A stretch of DNA of 64,000 nucleotides, taken from contig NC_061797.1 in NCBI RefSeq assembly GCF_021462225.1, forward strand, positions 28,295,093-28,359,092. The letters are read 5' to 3'. Both the position numbers and the translations under genes were made by a program. Shown in pieces: positions 24,410-34,613 of this stretch; the stretch's first letter is position 1, and every line of letters starts with the position of its first letter. The DNA is from Girardinichthys multiradiatus. Taxonomy: Eukaryota; Chordata; Actinopteri; Cyprinodontiformes; Goodeidae. Below the pieces are notes generated by a model. That model worked only from the letters and a program-made list of their open reading frames with translations. It was not told the DNA's origin and did not search any database.

Positions 24410-24745
24410 TTTTCAATTAGCAGCCCAGCCCATCTACCCCCTCTCCACGACCCCTCCCTTACTGGGCTAATCGGTGCTAATTAGGCCTTATCACGCGGTA
24501 ATAGCTCGTATTAATTGCCTCGCGGGCCAACTGTTAAGGAATTTGGCGCGTGATCCGATTGAAGCTGACAAGTTCATTCCGTCTATTTAATATTCATTGT
24601 ATTCTAATAGAACACTTGTTAGCATGAATACACCAATTAGGAGCCAGCAACACGGTGGGACCCACATGTTTTGTAATCTGTCGCTAAGGGTTTAAATTTA
24701 ATGGATTTCAATCGAAATTTTGGGAAATTAAATACATTGCTCTCG
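24410..24745. promoter_or_regulatory. Strongest candidate conserved non-coding element / developmental enhancer
   Basis: A low-repeat, CpG-retaining island. It contains nine or more CpGs within about 100 bases (24,490-24,590) although surrounding DNA is CpG-poor. Homeodomain-type cores are dense: GGGCTAATCGG, the palindrome CTAATTAG (24,477-24,484), GGTAATAGC, GTATTAATTGCC, ACCAATTAGG (24,632-24,641) and TTTGTAATC. A GCCTTATCA word gives a GATA-type TGATAA in reverse. No open frame of interest crosses it. The mixture is what deeply conserved vertebrate enhancers near transcription-factor genes look like. The function is inference; alignment to other fish and to tetrapods would decide. Confidence 0.5.
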
Positions 24746-25605
24746 AAAATATATACACAGGGAGAACAAAGTCCTATTTTACAGTTCCGAATTTATTTCA
24801 AAACGGCCTTGTTCCCATAACATAAAACACATTTTATAGGAACAGAAGCACTACATGTTGGATATTAAACCGCAAGTTACTACTGAATTATACTATTTAA
24901 TTGTCATATCTTTGATTGTCAAACAGGTAGTAATGAGATTGCCACATTAAAAAAAAAAAGCTTGCCTTCACGCGTCATTTATTTATTCATCACTCCTTCT
25001 GTTTCCACATAAAGAGAGAAATACTATTGTTTATTTAGTTTGCGTTATTCACAGCCCTGTGTAGGCCTGCTTTCAGTCCTTCAAAGAGCAAAGGCGTTAT
25101 AAAAAAACTGATATCACGCAGCGAGATCTGACATATACAGAGGTGGATAAAGGGCCTTGTTGTCTTACATAGCCAAAAATTGATGTGCAACAAAAATAGT
25201 AGTCTCGAAACATCAATGCAGGATGTAAAATAATCTGCTGCTTAGAATCTTTGATCATTAATCAATTAGCATTCGTGTAACAAAATAGTATGGGGAGGGA
25301 AAAAAATCAGAACCGGAAAGCAGATTTGCTATCATGTTGTAGAAAAAAAATAATTAATTATGTTTATCTTTGGGTTAATCGTTGTGCCTTTGCCATCATG
25401 AAGGGCAAATTATAGGGAAGAACTAGTTTTCGACACTGATTTAGAGATAATAATTGTTCTAACATTGGCGTAATGACATGTAGAATCGAGGCCTGTGCGT
25501 TCATTTCTACATAAAAATATTTAATATTAATTTCAAGCTAATAATAATCAGAGGTGTATATCGAGCGTATATAATGAGGGCAATTTTTGGTGCCTAACAA
25601 ATGTT
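24746..25605. promoter_or_regulatory. Possible extension of the regulatory island
   Basis: AT-rich but not simple, with repeated homeobox-like words (CATTAATCAATTAGC near 25,256, AATAATTAATTATG near 25,350, GGTTAATCG near 25,373). No coding frame or transposon is recognised. It may be ordinary AT-rich DNA; I mark it because it lies between two CpG-retaining islands. Confidence 0.25.
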
Positions 25606-25609
25606 TACA

Positions 25610-25930
25610 TTAAGTAAAATGAAGCATCCGGGGACCGGACCAACGCAGGACGTGGACGTCCTCAATAATAATTATAAGAAGAAAAAAAAGATCCAGTGAG
25701 CATTACTCCCCCTGCCAAGGCAAACAACAGTCACTTGGAAGCATATGGCTGTGCGCTATACCCCCCACGCCTGAAGCCCCAGTCAGCTTCGGTGAAGTTC
25801 AAGGTCTCTGCAGCCAGTGACCATTAACGGAGCGGGGCGGACACAGCGTCTGCTGTATGCGTGGGTGAAAGCCCCTCTATCTGACCTTTCCACATGTTCC
25901 AAAATAGAAATCATAAACGAACCTTTAATT
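25610..25930. promoter_or_regulatory. Candidate CpG-retaining regulatory element or promoter
   Basis: CpG density rises again (CATCCGGGGACCGGACC, ACGCAGGACGTGGACGTCC, TAACGGAGCGGGGCGGACACAGCG), including a GGGGCGGA Sp1-like box at about 25,833-25,841 and an ACGTGGACGT repeat. The proximal GC box and CpGs would suit a promoter, but there is no TATA box or open frame that fixes a transcription start or direction. Confidence 0.35.
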
Positions 25931-26230
25931 TGCTATTGTTATTATTATTTTATGTCCGAAAATAACGGGAAACGCTGAGCTATTAAAGATGTTCATGTAT
26001 GTAGGAATTTAATAAATTAAATAAAATTTCATTTTGTTAACAAAACATTAGCTGCACCACATTTTTTTTAAAATATAATGTCCTCAGTTATTTTCTATAG
26101 TTTTGGCTGCTAATAGGAATAACTCAGTTTTTAATTTATATGTACAGTATTCCACTTAAATCTTGGAGAGAACCGGATGAGGACTTCTTTTCGCATTTTT
26201 TAGAATGCGTTTCTGAAATATTATTATTTT

Positions 26231-26268
26231 CATTATTATTATTATTATTATTTTATTGTTGTTGTTGT
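26231..26268. repeat. (ATT)n(GTT)n simple repeat
   Basis: A run of ATT units passing into GTT units. Ordinary microsatellite. Confidence 0.85.
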
Positions 26269-26610
26269 AAACGTTTTTATTATTTTTAAGATGCAAAAAA
26301 ATGGTACAAGTCACAACATTACTGTGATGATACAGTCTGGCAATTAAAAAATCTATACTTGAGTAACAACATTTAACATAACATAATTTGAATTAGACAC
26401 TCGTAAATGACACGGTATAGTTATTTAATCTTTGCTATTTTTATACATTTTTTATCCATGAAATGTTCCCATTAACATGCCCTATTATCATCCAATCAGC
26501 ACAGATTTGTTTTTTACTTTGCACTCATAAATACCGAAAAACCGCCTAATACTGAAAGCAAAACGGGACATGAGCATTTACTCATTGCACATTGTTTTTT
26601 ATGTTTTTAA

Positions 26611-26637
26611 GTTTTGTTTTTGTTTTTGTTTTTGTTT
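26611..26637. repeat. (TTTTTG)n simple repeat
   Basis: Four or so TTTTG/TTTTTG units in a T-rich context. Confidence 0.8.
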
Positions 26638-28570
26638 ACAATTTCACAGCCATAGAATCTAAATAAATACAGATGGCCTTTATACAATTCTGGACTTTGG
26701 GTGATGAAGAGAGTCATATTTAACGTGTTGCATCTAGGCTTGTTAAGAGAAACTCTGAACCATTATTATCACCTGCATTTATAAATTAAATACAATTGTT
26801 TTGATTTTCTTTTAATAAAAGAGACTGCTGTTAAAAAGGTAAGAGCTATTTACGCAGCAAACCCAGCTAATGAGTGGTGTCATTTCCTTTCAGATCTAAG
26901 CATATACATCAGGCAGTATTTTAGTCAAGTATTTGTAAAATGGTTTATACAAAAACAAAGTTCTTAAATTGTCTGTTTAATGAATACAAATACCATTGCT
27001 ACTAAATCGAATAAAGTACCTTAAGGACTGGGGTTCCATATAATAAATAGATTTTGACATATGGGTAGACATGTTCAAAGCATGAAAAAACAATCATAAA
27101 ATAAAAACAAAAAAAAGAAGAAGAACAAGGTGGGAAAGGGGCAACAGATCACACAAAGATAAAGACAACAGGAAGAAAAACATGCATAGTGGATGTCTGC
27201 ATTGAAGCAACAGAATCAGAAGAGAAGATGCAGTCAGAGGAAGATAGGTGGTCCCAGGTGTCTCTAATGACATCAGCATGGACAGTATCCCTGATATGCA
27301 TAGTGGAGGAGATCCTGTTTCCTCGCAAAGTCTCTTCATGAGAGACAGGTCATGGCCAACAGCCTCTGTCAGACACATAATTGGTGATATTGATTATAGG
27401 TTATCATGTGCTGTAGGCCATTTGTAAGATAATGCTGCAGGGGTTAATTTGTCACCCATTAACCTTTTGGACTGGTGGGTGCTTGTGTAAATTCAGTTTA
27501 AAACAACTTCTAAATGGGTTACCTAGCTTCATCTAATAAATGGAATGCATTTAAGATATATCAGAGCACAAACCCCACTGGATGTCGTTTTTTTTTTTTT
27601 TTTTAGTGGTGGGGAGGGAGGAAGGGGGCTAGATTTTAGACAGCTATGCCATGTGGTTTCAAAATTAGACCCATCTCAAAGCACCCAGAGCAGCAGTAAA
27701 TATGAATTCTCTTCCTGACCAGTCAGAAAAAAAATCTCTTCATCTAAAACTCAGAGTGACACTTAGAGGAAACACCTCTTCCTCTTTCCTTGAATCTGTG
27801 AAGTCTCTGCATTCCTACAGTCCTAAAAGACTCAGAAAGTTTATCCTCTCTGTCCATCAAAACTAAGGGGTGGGATGACTTGAAAGAAGGGGACTTTGTA
27901 GTTACTTGTTAACTTAAGCTAAAGTTTCGATGTTATAAAACACGTTTTGAAAATAACCTTTTTAATGGGTTGCAAAGATGGAGAAATAACAATCACAGAA
28001 AACTTAATTTAACTATAAAAATGCAGAAAACAACTTTTCCTGCCTCTAAGAAAACAAAAAAAGAACTACCTTTTCTTTTTTGCTGTGACTTTTTGTACTG
28101 TTTAAAGACAGTGCAACACTCCAGTAACCACTTCGGGCTACAAAGTAACAATGTTGGAAAGCAGTCAAACAGATTTAACTGCGTCAGAATCTTCACAGTT
28201 TGCCACATACTTTGGTCTTCATCTCAGCAAGGAATAACACATCAAATGCACAAAATCACAGAAAAGAGAGAAGCTGTAACCTTTGTGAAAGTCGATCAGA
28301 GGCGATCAGAGGTGCAGAAGCGCCTGGTACAGCCCAGAGCTGTAAAGACAACCCACTTCAACTTCAAACACATGACATTTGCCACCTCAGAGCATAAAAT
28401 GTGCCTCCCTGACTCTACACCTGTAAACCTGTAAACCCACATGGTGTAAAGGGATACACGGTGTGTATTCTCACTCCAACAAATACTATTAAAAGTTACT
28501 CAGTGATGGGACCGTGCACACTAGAGCATTACCTTGTGTACAGTACAAGTGTGTGTGTGGAATGTATGTG

Positions 28571-28631
28571 AGGGCAAAAGAAAGAAAGAGAGAGAGAAAG
28601 AAAGAGGAGGGAGTTAGAGAGGGAGGGAAAG
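28571..28631. repeat. Purine tract (GAAA/GA/GGGA)
   Basis: An A/G-only stretch apart from two T residues, mixing GAAA, GAGA and GGGA words. It could adopt triplex structure but is a common vertebrate simple repeat. Confidence 0.8.
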
Positions 28632-28659
28632 CCAGGATGTGAAAAAGTGAAAGCAGGAG

Positions 28660-29050
28660 TGAGTGGCAGTCAGCAAATCAGTCAGTCAGCTTAGTTTGAC
28701 GAAGTGAAGCAGAGCAAGGTGGCTCCACAGAAAGATACCTGTTTGGAGTAGTCTGGTGGTGGCATCGGCCCTCCAGCTTGGCATGCATTAATTATCCTCC
28801 ACAAAGATAAATGCTCTGGCGAGGAATTCCCACTGTCCCGCAGTCAAAGGGAAGGAAAGGATGATGGGAGCGGGAGAGAAATGGGAGTGAGATGAGGAGA
28901 AGAGAGAAGCAGAGAGGGAAGGGAGAGTCAGATCCACTGTTGCCCTGACACCATGACTGGTCCATGTGAGATTGATCACACACACACTCATGCTCACACA
29001 CACAGGCCTCTGTGGTGACAGGGTGGAACTGCCAAACGAGTTGCATGGTT
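28660..29050. promoter_or_regulatory. Candidate conserved non-coding element
   Basis: After a short TCAGTCAGTCAG repeat, the sequence is complex (GGCATGCATTAATTATCCTCC at 28,778-28,798 is the most enhancer-like word, with overlapping ATGCAT, TTAATTA and TTATCC cores). A CT/GA-rich stretch at 28,840-28,925 accounts for two overlapping Ser/Leu-rich minus-strand frames, which I reject as genes. Confidence 0.32.
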
Positions 29051-30337
29051 TGTCTAGTGTGGATGGCACACACTTGCATTCACATTCTCACTGTTGAATT
29101 TTGAGTTAAAACTATAATTAAAACTCTTAATACGCACCTCACATGACAGTATGTTCTATTCCACCATCTTTTCTAAAGATTTGTTGTTTCAGAAGCATTA
29201 ATTAGCATTTTTAGCTTCCCCCTCACATCTGTTCTACAATCTAATGTCTGTTATGCGGCGGAGCAGCTGAAAATGGACAGCTAAATAAAAGGGGTCAAAA
29301 GTCTGGCACTGAGCAGCGAGAGGACTGTGATTACACACAATAGACTATAAAAGAGATGCATATGAGCATCAGCAGTGTGCCTGGCCTTTGCACCTTGAGG
29401 GAGGACAAGGTTCATGCTAATCTCATGAATGCCTTATATATACACACACAAGCACACCCACAAATGCATATTGTCCACCGGTAAACAGAACATTTGCAAA
29501 GATTTTTGGTTCAAGGGAAAATATTACCACTGACATTCAGACTTAAATATGTTTTAAAAATAAACTATTTTCTGTGATTGTGTGTGTCTCAAAGTTCAAG
29601 ATTCAAAGTCACTTTGTCTTTGGGCAAACTTCAAAATTAAATCACTACTGATCACAACTTTCCATTCTATCCATAGTTTAGGTCAAATAAACCTGATGTG
29701 GTATGATTTAAGAAACTAGCAATGCTGAAAATCAGTTTGCATTGTATTGAGCTCCTAAAAATCATTCCAATCTTTCCAAATCAACTGTGCGCTTCTTCTG
29801 TCCCTAGCTAGGAACTGCTGTGTCACTCAGCTGGCCTACATATGCAGATTAAGCCAGATGGACATGCTGTCCAGACCTCTGTCCCCCATAGACCTTCAGA
29901 CTGAACTTGACTCTCGAGACTGCAGTTGAAAAGGAGGGCCCCTTTTTGGTGAACCCTGGACCTAACCCCCTAACCTCCCCCTCCAACCCCAATACGGTCA
30001 ACCACATGCTGAGGTACCCATCCAGTGCCTAGTATGAACAATCATTAGTTGATTAAATTCAGGCCTGTTTCCAAACAGTTATCACCACAGCAAGCTGATC
30101 AATACTGGAACAGTATCATTAAACACTTCCTCAAAATCAGTGTCAACATCCAAGTCCATAGGGGGGATTGTGTGTGTGATCACTGAGATGGAAAAGAAGC
30201 TGTGGCATCGCAGTTACCCAAAGGAGTCTCACACAGGAGAACTCCTTGAGCAGAACCTGAACCCTGGGGGATCTCCAGGTTTGACTCGATGTGCTGAAAT
30301 GCCTGCTGAGCCACAACTTTAAAGGAGATCAGAGAGG

Positions 30338-30367
30338 CTTCCTTCCTTCCTTCCTTCCTTCCTTCCT
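30338..30367. repeat. (TTCC)n microsatellite
   Basis: Seven perfect TTCC units. Confidence 0.95.
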
Positions 30368-30545
30368 ACAGATGATCATCCTTCCTATTATCAAATGACT
30401 TTGATTGCACTTTAATATACTTAGGATCAAATTGAACTGAATTTGACCTGAATGGGACTTTATGATCTGGGCTGAATTTGGACTGAATTGGGTTCTATAT
30501 AACTGCATAGAAAGTGCAAGTGTGAAGATGACATTTTTTATAATA

Positions 30546-30546
<1 letters not shown>

Positions 30547-30590
<44 letters not shown>
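30547..30590. repeat. (AT)n microsatellite
   Basis: More than twenty AT units preceded by TAATAATATA; self-complementary and able to form a cruciform. Confidence 0.95.
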
Positions 30591-30594
<4 letters not shown>

Positions 30595-31439
30595 CATAAA
30601 TAAACTTCATAAAATGTAATGAAAAACTAAACAAGCATTAAAATGTGATATAGAGGCTTTAAGAACTGTGCCTCCACCTCAATGACCCTTTGGCTTTTGG
30701 TCCCACTGTCTGAGTCGCTCCCTTGGCTGGCCTCCCTCGGGGCCTTTTCTGCCATTCTAACCTTGTTTCTGATCCAGTCCTGCTATGTTCTGACAGAGTA
30801 ATGCCGTTTTCCCACTCTTCCGGTGAGTGTCTCATATATTGGCCTTATCACAAACCTATCTTTACTGCACAACCTTTACCTTGCTCAAGTTTAGCAGAAG
30901 AAAAGCTTGTATCTTCATCAAATAGCAGTCAGCAAAGAGAAAAAGGGGGGGATTGAGGGACTATTCTATACATTATTAAGATTAAAATCTTTCTCATATT
31001 GCCCATCCTTTCCTCCTTCCATTCCATTTTCTTCCCATTCTCTTTGCTACTTTTACTTGAAATTTTAAAACATTTATACACTTCTGTTCCTGAGTAAATG
31101 AGCTCAAAGCCCATGTTCCATTAAAAATAAAAGTTGCACGGAGGAGGAAAGAGAGGAGGTACATAGCTTGGTCGGTTTTAGTCATCTCTAATCAGTCCAG
31201 TGTATCTCTGCTGCAAAGAAAAGAGTCAGTTGAAACAACCAGGTAATGATTTCTTTTTCAGTTTTCTTCAATCTTGGATTTTGAAAACTTAAAAGGAATG
31301 TAAAAGAAAGACTTTCTTACCTGTTATTATTACTGTCATGGAGCTCTTGCTCATTCTGCCTTTGTTCATTGGTCTAGGCAATTTTCCAACTTATTAATAA
31401 AATGAAGCATTAACAATGTACTTGCCATTATCCTGGGTC

Positions 31440-31775
31440 AGGTGTTTCTGAATGGAGGATTCGTAGCTAAGAGCCTAAGCATTTATTTAATGATAGCCCG
31501 TCTGTGTCAAAGAAATTGGCCTTAACCTGTGATATGATCTCTTTCTGGTTCTTATTTTACTTCTAAATGCCTTACTGACTGGCTTAATATGCAATAATTC
31601 ATTAGGAAAAAATAGAAAAGCTAAAGCATATAGTCTTTTTAGTACAGCGGCAGATGTTTCACTTATATAATGAAGGCCACAATCCTGTCAATCACAGCAG
31701 TGTTTCAGCTAAAAGGATGTCGTAAAGAATAAGATTTTCAAGTTTAGTTTGATAAGTTTTATACTTGTACCGTTC
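31440..31775. promoter_or_regulatory. Candidate conserved non-coding element
   Basis: Repeat-free, word-rich AT-leaning sequence: GCATTTATTTAATGATAGCCCG, GGCTTAATATGCAATAATTC, CCTGTCAATCACAGCAG and GGATGTCGTAAAG. The GTCAATCA word is HOX/PBX-like and ATGCAATAATTC resembles a POU/homeodomain composite. No coding frame. Confidence 0.28.
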
Positions 31776-32395
31776 ACTTTTAAAATGATTTCTGCTCATG
31801 GCTAATTGAGTTTAGAAGTCCTCCATCTCAATACAGAGGTTTCACCAGGATATGAAAAGAAAGAAAAATAAAATCAGTGCGTTCCTAACTTACATGTTGA
31901 AATCATAGCCAGCCCAAGACATAAGCAAACTAAACTTAGTGCTACTGATTAAGTAAAAACTGCACAGTAACTGATGTGACTGTGTAATACAGTCAATTAA
32001 AATATTCCTTTGTGGCTCACTTGGTAACTATAAAAGTTATGTTTAATACTGAATGCACAGATGATCAGAGAGAGACAACAATAAACAGGCATCAGTGATG
32101 TTGTGTGGGTTGGTGGATGATGGGCTTTACTAGAAGTGCTCCCCTCTAATCAAATTCTGCTTAAGGCTCCATACAACCTTGGGCTGGCGGCTCTGGTCAA
32201 TATTCGCATTTCTACCCATTGAGTTTAGGACCAAGTGAAGAAACATACTCATAAAAATAACTGAAACTGAATCTTACAAGTACATTTTTGACCTATTGGG
32301 ACATCACAAATAGATTGTATGAGCAAAGGTCATAAGACCACATCGGATCAATTGGGATCCAAAACCCTTTCTATAGGGCAGTCAGTGGTATTTAC
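31776..32395. other. Non-coding DNA
   Basis: No open frame of interest, no recognised repeat and no island of unusual composition. Confidence 0.5.
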
Positions 32396-32399
32396 TTGA

Positions 32400-32760
32400 C
32401 AAGTCAGGTTCAGCAACATTACAATGGTCATATCTACATAAACTCCGTAGTCTTAGGGCAAGTTATTAATGATGCAGGGAGCTCATGTGTGGTTATACAT
32501 CCTGAGTGGTGTCTGTTTATATGTGCTCCTAATAAAATATTTCTTGGGCTGTGCAGAGTCGGGGGTCTCTGTGCTCATTAGAGGTCTCTGACCAGCTTGA
32601 TAAGTGCAGCCCTGCACCATAATGATTTATTAAGAATGGAGGAGGAGAAAGCTGGTGGGTCCAAACCGCCTCAGGACACTTCAACCGCAGAGACATTTTA
32701 GGGTAAAGGCTTGAAACAGAAGGTGCCTCTGAACAGATTTACATCATCCAAAATGCATAT
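32400..32760. promoter_or_regulatory. Candidate conserved non-coding element
   Basis: High-complexity sequence with AAGTTATTAATGATGC, CACCATAATGATTTATTAAG, TCCTAATAAAATATTTC and AGCTTGATAAGTGC words, then AAACCGCCTCAGG and CAACCGCAGAG with retained CpGs and RUNX-like ACCGC cores. A 61-codon frame overlaps but is not domain-like. Confidence 0.35.
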
Positions 32761-33840
32761 CATATTGAATTATGTAAGATAAAATGAAATACATAGAAGT
32801 CTTGCATTTTTTTACTGACTTTTTATTTTTAGTTTTTTTGCCCAGAGCTCTTTTTTCTTCCATTCAGAGCTCTGGTCCACACCGCCTTGAGGTAAATGTA
32901 TAGCAATTTGCTTCATACAGCAAAGCACTAATGGACAAACAGAGGGGCATAAGTAACAGTGTTTAAAAATTGATGAAATTGGGATGGTCAGATGTGAGCA
33001 AACAAACAAGTCGGACTAATTCCTAACTCTACGGTAGAGCCGGACTGTGTTTGGCTGTACTGCAGATGCCTGAGTGAAACCATCTCTTTCAGGCCCATTT
33101 AAAGGAGTATAAGGGAATTTCCCTCATAATGCAAGAAACATGACAGAAAATGGTATTCAGGTGAACAGGATTTTGTGTGCAGTTGTAAGGCCTTCTTTAA
33201 TATTGGGATTTTTATTATTTGTTGTGATTTTATTTTATGTCATATTGCATAAACAAGCTGTAAGAATTTTTCGTGTACTCATGTAATGGTGTCCGATCTC
33301 AGGTTGTGACACACTGCAAACAGTAATGGAAAAGTTTAATATTATTTGGTTGTAATACAGAGTTATTATCAGTATAAGCAAGTCTGCATCAATAAAGGCA
33401 ATGTTATGTTTATTCAAAAGATTCAAGATGAGGTGCTCTATGTGTGCTGAATTTGATGGCACTACAACATGCTACATTGAAGTTATTGACTATTTTATGC
33501 ATATTTTACTGAATATTTGGCTATTTAGGCTGTAGTCTTTGGGAAATTCCAATTTTTTGTAAGTATTAATTTCCAATCCAAGAAATGTAGTATGAAAAAC
33601 GTGACATCACTTACACATACAATGATTTTAATGACAATACACCTCTCCTTGGCCATTTTATTGAATATCTCTCCATCAGATTTTTCTGGTGTTGCAATTT
33701 GCTGACGGTCCCTGCGCATTTGAGGAGCAGCAATCTCTGCATAGAGGCCAATGCAAGTCTACCAGCGCGGTGTTAGGCTCGTTTTGAGAAAAATACAATT
33801 GTAGCTCACTGTCTGCCTTGCTGTGGTTGCAGAGAGGTGT
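32761..33840. other. Non-coding DNA
   Basis: AT-rich with frames of 64-75 codons on the minus strand. One of them (33,525-33,719) starts with a charged, protein-like stretch (RRDRQQIATPEKSDGEIFNKMAKER) before degenerating. It lies downstream, on the same strand, of the ORF at 33,848-34,204 and may belong to the same relic. Confidence 0.35.
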
Positions 33841-33847
33841 TGGTTTT

Positions 33848-34204
33848 CTAGAGGCAATGTTCCGCTGATGAGTTATTGATCCGGAAAAGCCAAATCTGTG
33901 AATATCTTTCTAACTTTATCGAAGTAAGTTGGCGGCCAACTTCCTCCAGACTGTCCAATATAGTGGAGTCAACCTCCACATCCATCTCAGCTTGGAGCTG
34001 ATTGAAATCCTCCATGACCTGTGCAAAACGAAAATGGAGGTAGTCATTTTGGTCAATATCATTTGTCAATGACCTTAAATCATTGGCAATGGCTGTAAGA
34101 GAACCCTCCATCGTGCCTACCAAAAGAACTTCGGTACCGTAGTCTGGCAGTAGCAGCAGGATCGGGATCATACACACAATTCTAACCAATGGTGCTGAAG
34201 ACAA
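33848..34204 (-). other. Unidentified protein-like ORF, 118 codons, perhaps transposon-derived
   Basis: A minus-strand frame with an internal ATG in a reasonable context near 34,112. From there it reads an acidic, helix-favouring stretch (MEGSLTAIANDLRSLTNDI, then FAQVMEDFNQLQAEMDVEVDSTILDSLEEVGRQL) with regularly spaced Leu/Ile, resembling the coiled-coil C-terminal part of a DNA-binding accessory protein. The first 30 residues are hydrophobic and may be intron or non-coding sequence: an acceptor-like TACTGCCAG precedes the protein-like part. The ORF lies next to a repeat-derived tetranucleotide palindrome (34,246-34,613), so a mobile-element origin is likelier than a host exon. Family unknown. 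Confidence 0.3.
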
Positions 34205-34245
34205 ATGTTAGAACCACCCACCTCATTAACATACGGAGACAGAAA

Positions 34246-34613
34246 CGCAGAAATAAATAAATGTGGAAATGTAGAAATACAGAAATATATGTAGGAATAA
34301 ATAAATAAAAGTATAAATAAATGAATGTATGAATAAATAAATGTATAAATAAAAAAAATGTATAAATAAGTGAATGAATAAATACATAAATGTATAAATG
34401 CACAAAAAGAAGAAAATAAATGAATAAATAGATAAATAAATACATTTATATGTGTATTTATTTATTTTTATATTTATTCATTTATGCATTAATATATTTA
34501 TATGTGTATTTATTTCTTCTTATTTTTATTTATTTATTTATACATTTATATGTGTATTTATTTATTTATATGTGTATTTATTTATTTACATATTTATTTT
34601 TCATTTAGTCATT
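34246..34613. repeat. Head-to-head tetranucleotide array (AAAT-type then TTTA-type)
   Basis: For about 195 bases the plus strand is built of AATAAATA/AATGTATA words. At about 34,442 it switches to the reverse-complement words TATTTATTTA and TACATTTATATGTGTATTTA for about 170 bases. The two halves can pair with each other, forming a long imperfect hairpin. This explains the Tyr/Phe/Ile-rich frames on both strands (34,182-34,445 minus; 34,502-34,708 plus), which are not genes. Confidence 0.85.

Larger units (their letters stand above)
25931..28560. other. AT-rich non-coding DNA
   Basis: Contains simple repeats (listed separately), a poly-T run at about 27,587-27,605 and a purine-rich stretch at 27,085-27,175. 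The longest frame, 154 codons plus strand at 27,970-28,434, is Lys/Asn/Ser/Thr-rich, has no recognised domain and overlaps a frame on the other strand. I do not call a gene. Confidence 0.4.
29051..31430. other. Non-coding DNA with microsatellites
   Basis: No protein-like frame. A GC-richer patch near 29,930-30,000 has CCTAACC-type words. Tetranucleotide and dinucleotide repeats at 30,338 and 30,547 are listed separately. Confidence 0.5.

Noticed and set aside
27970..28434. 154-codon plus-strand frame as a gene
   Set aside because: Lys/Asn/Thr-rich, no recognised domain, overlaps a minus-strand frame; chance in AT-rich DNA is the simpler explanation.
34182..34445. 87-codon Tyr/Phe/Ile-rich frame resembling a membrane protein
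   Set aside because: Translation of a tetranucleotide array; hydrophobicity is a composition artefact.
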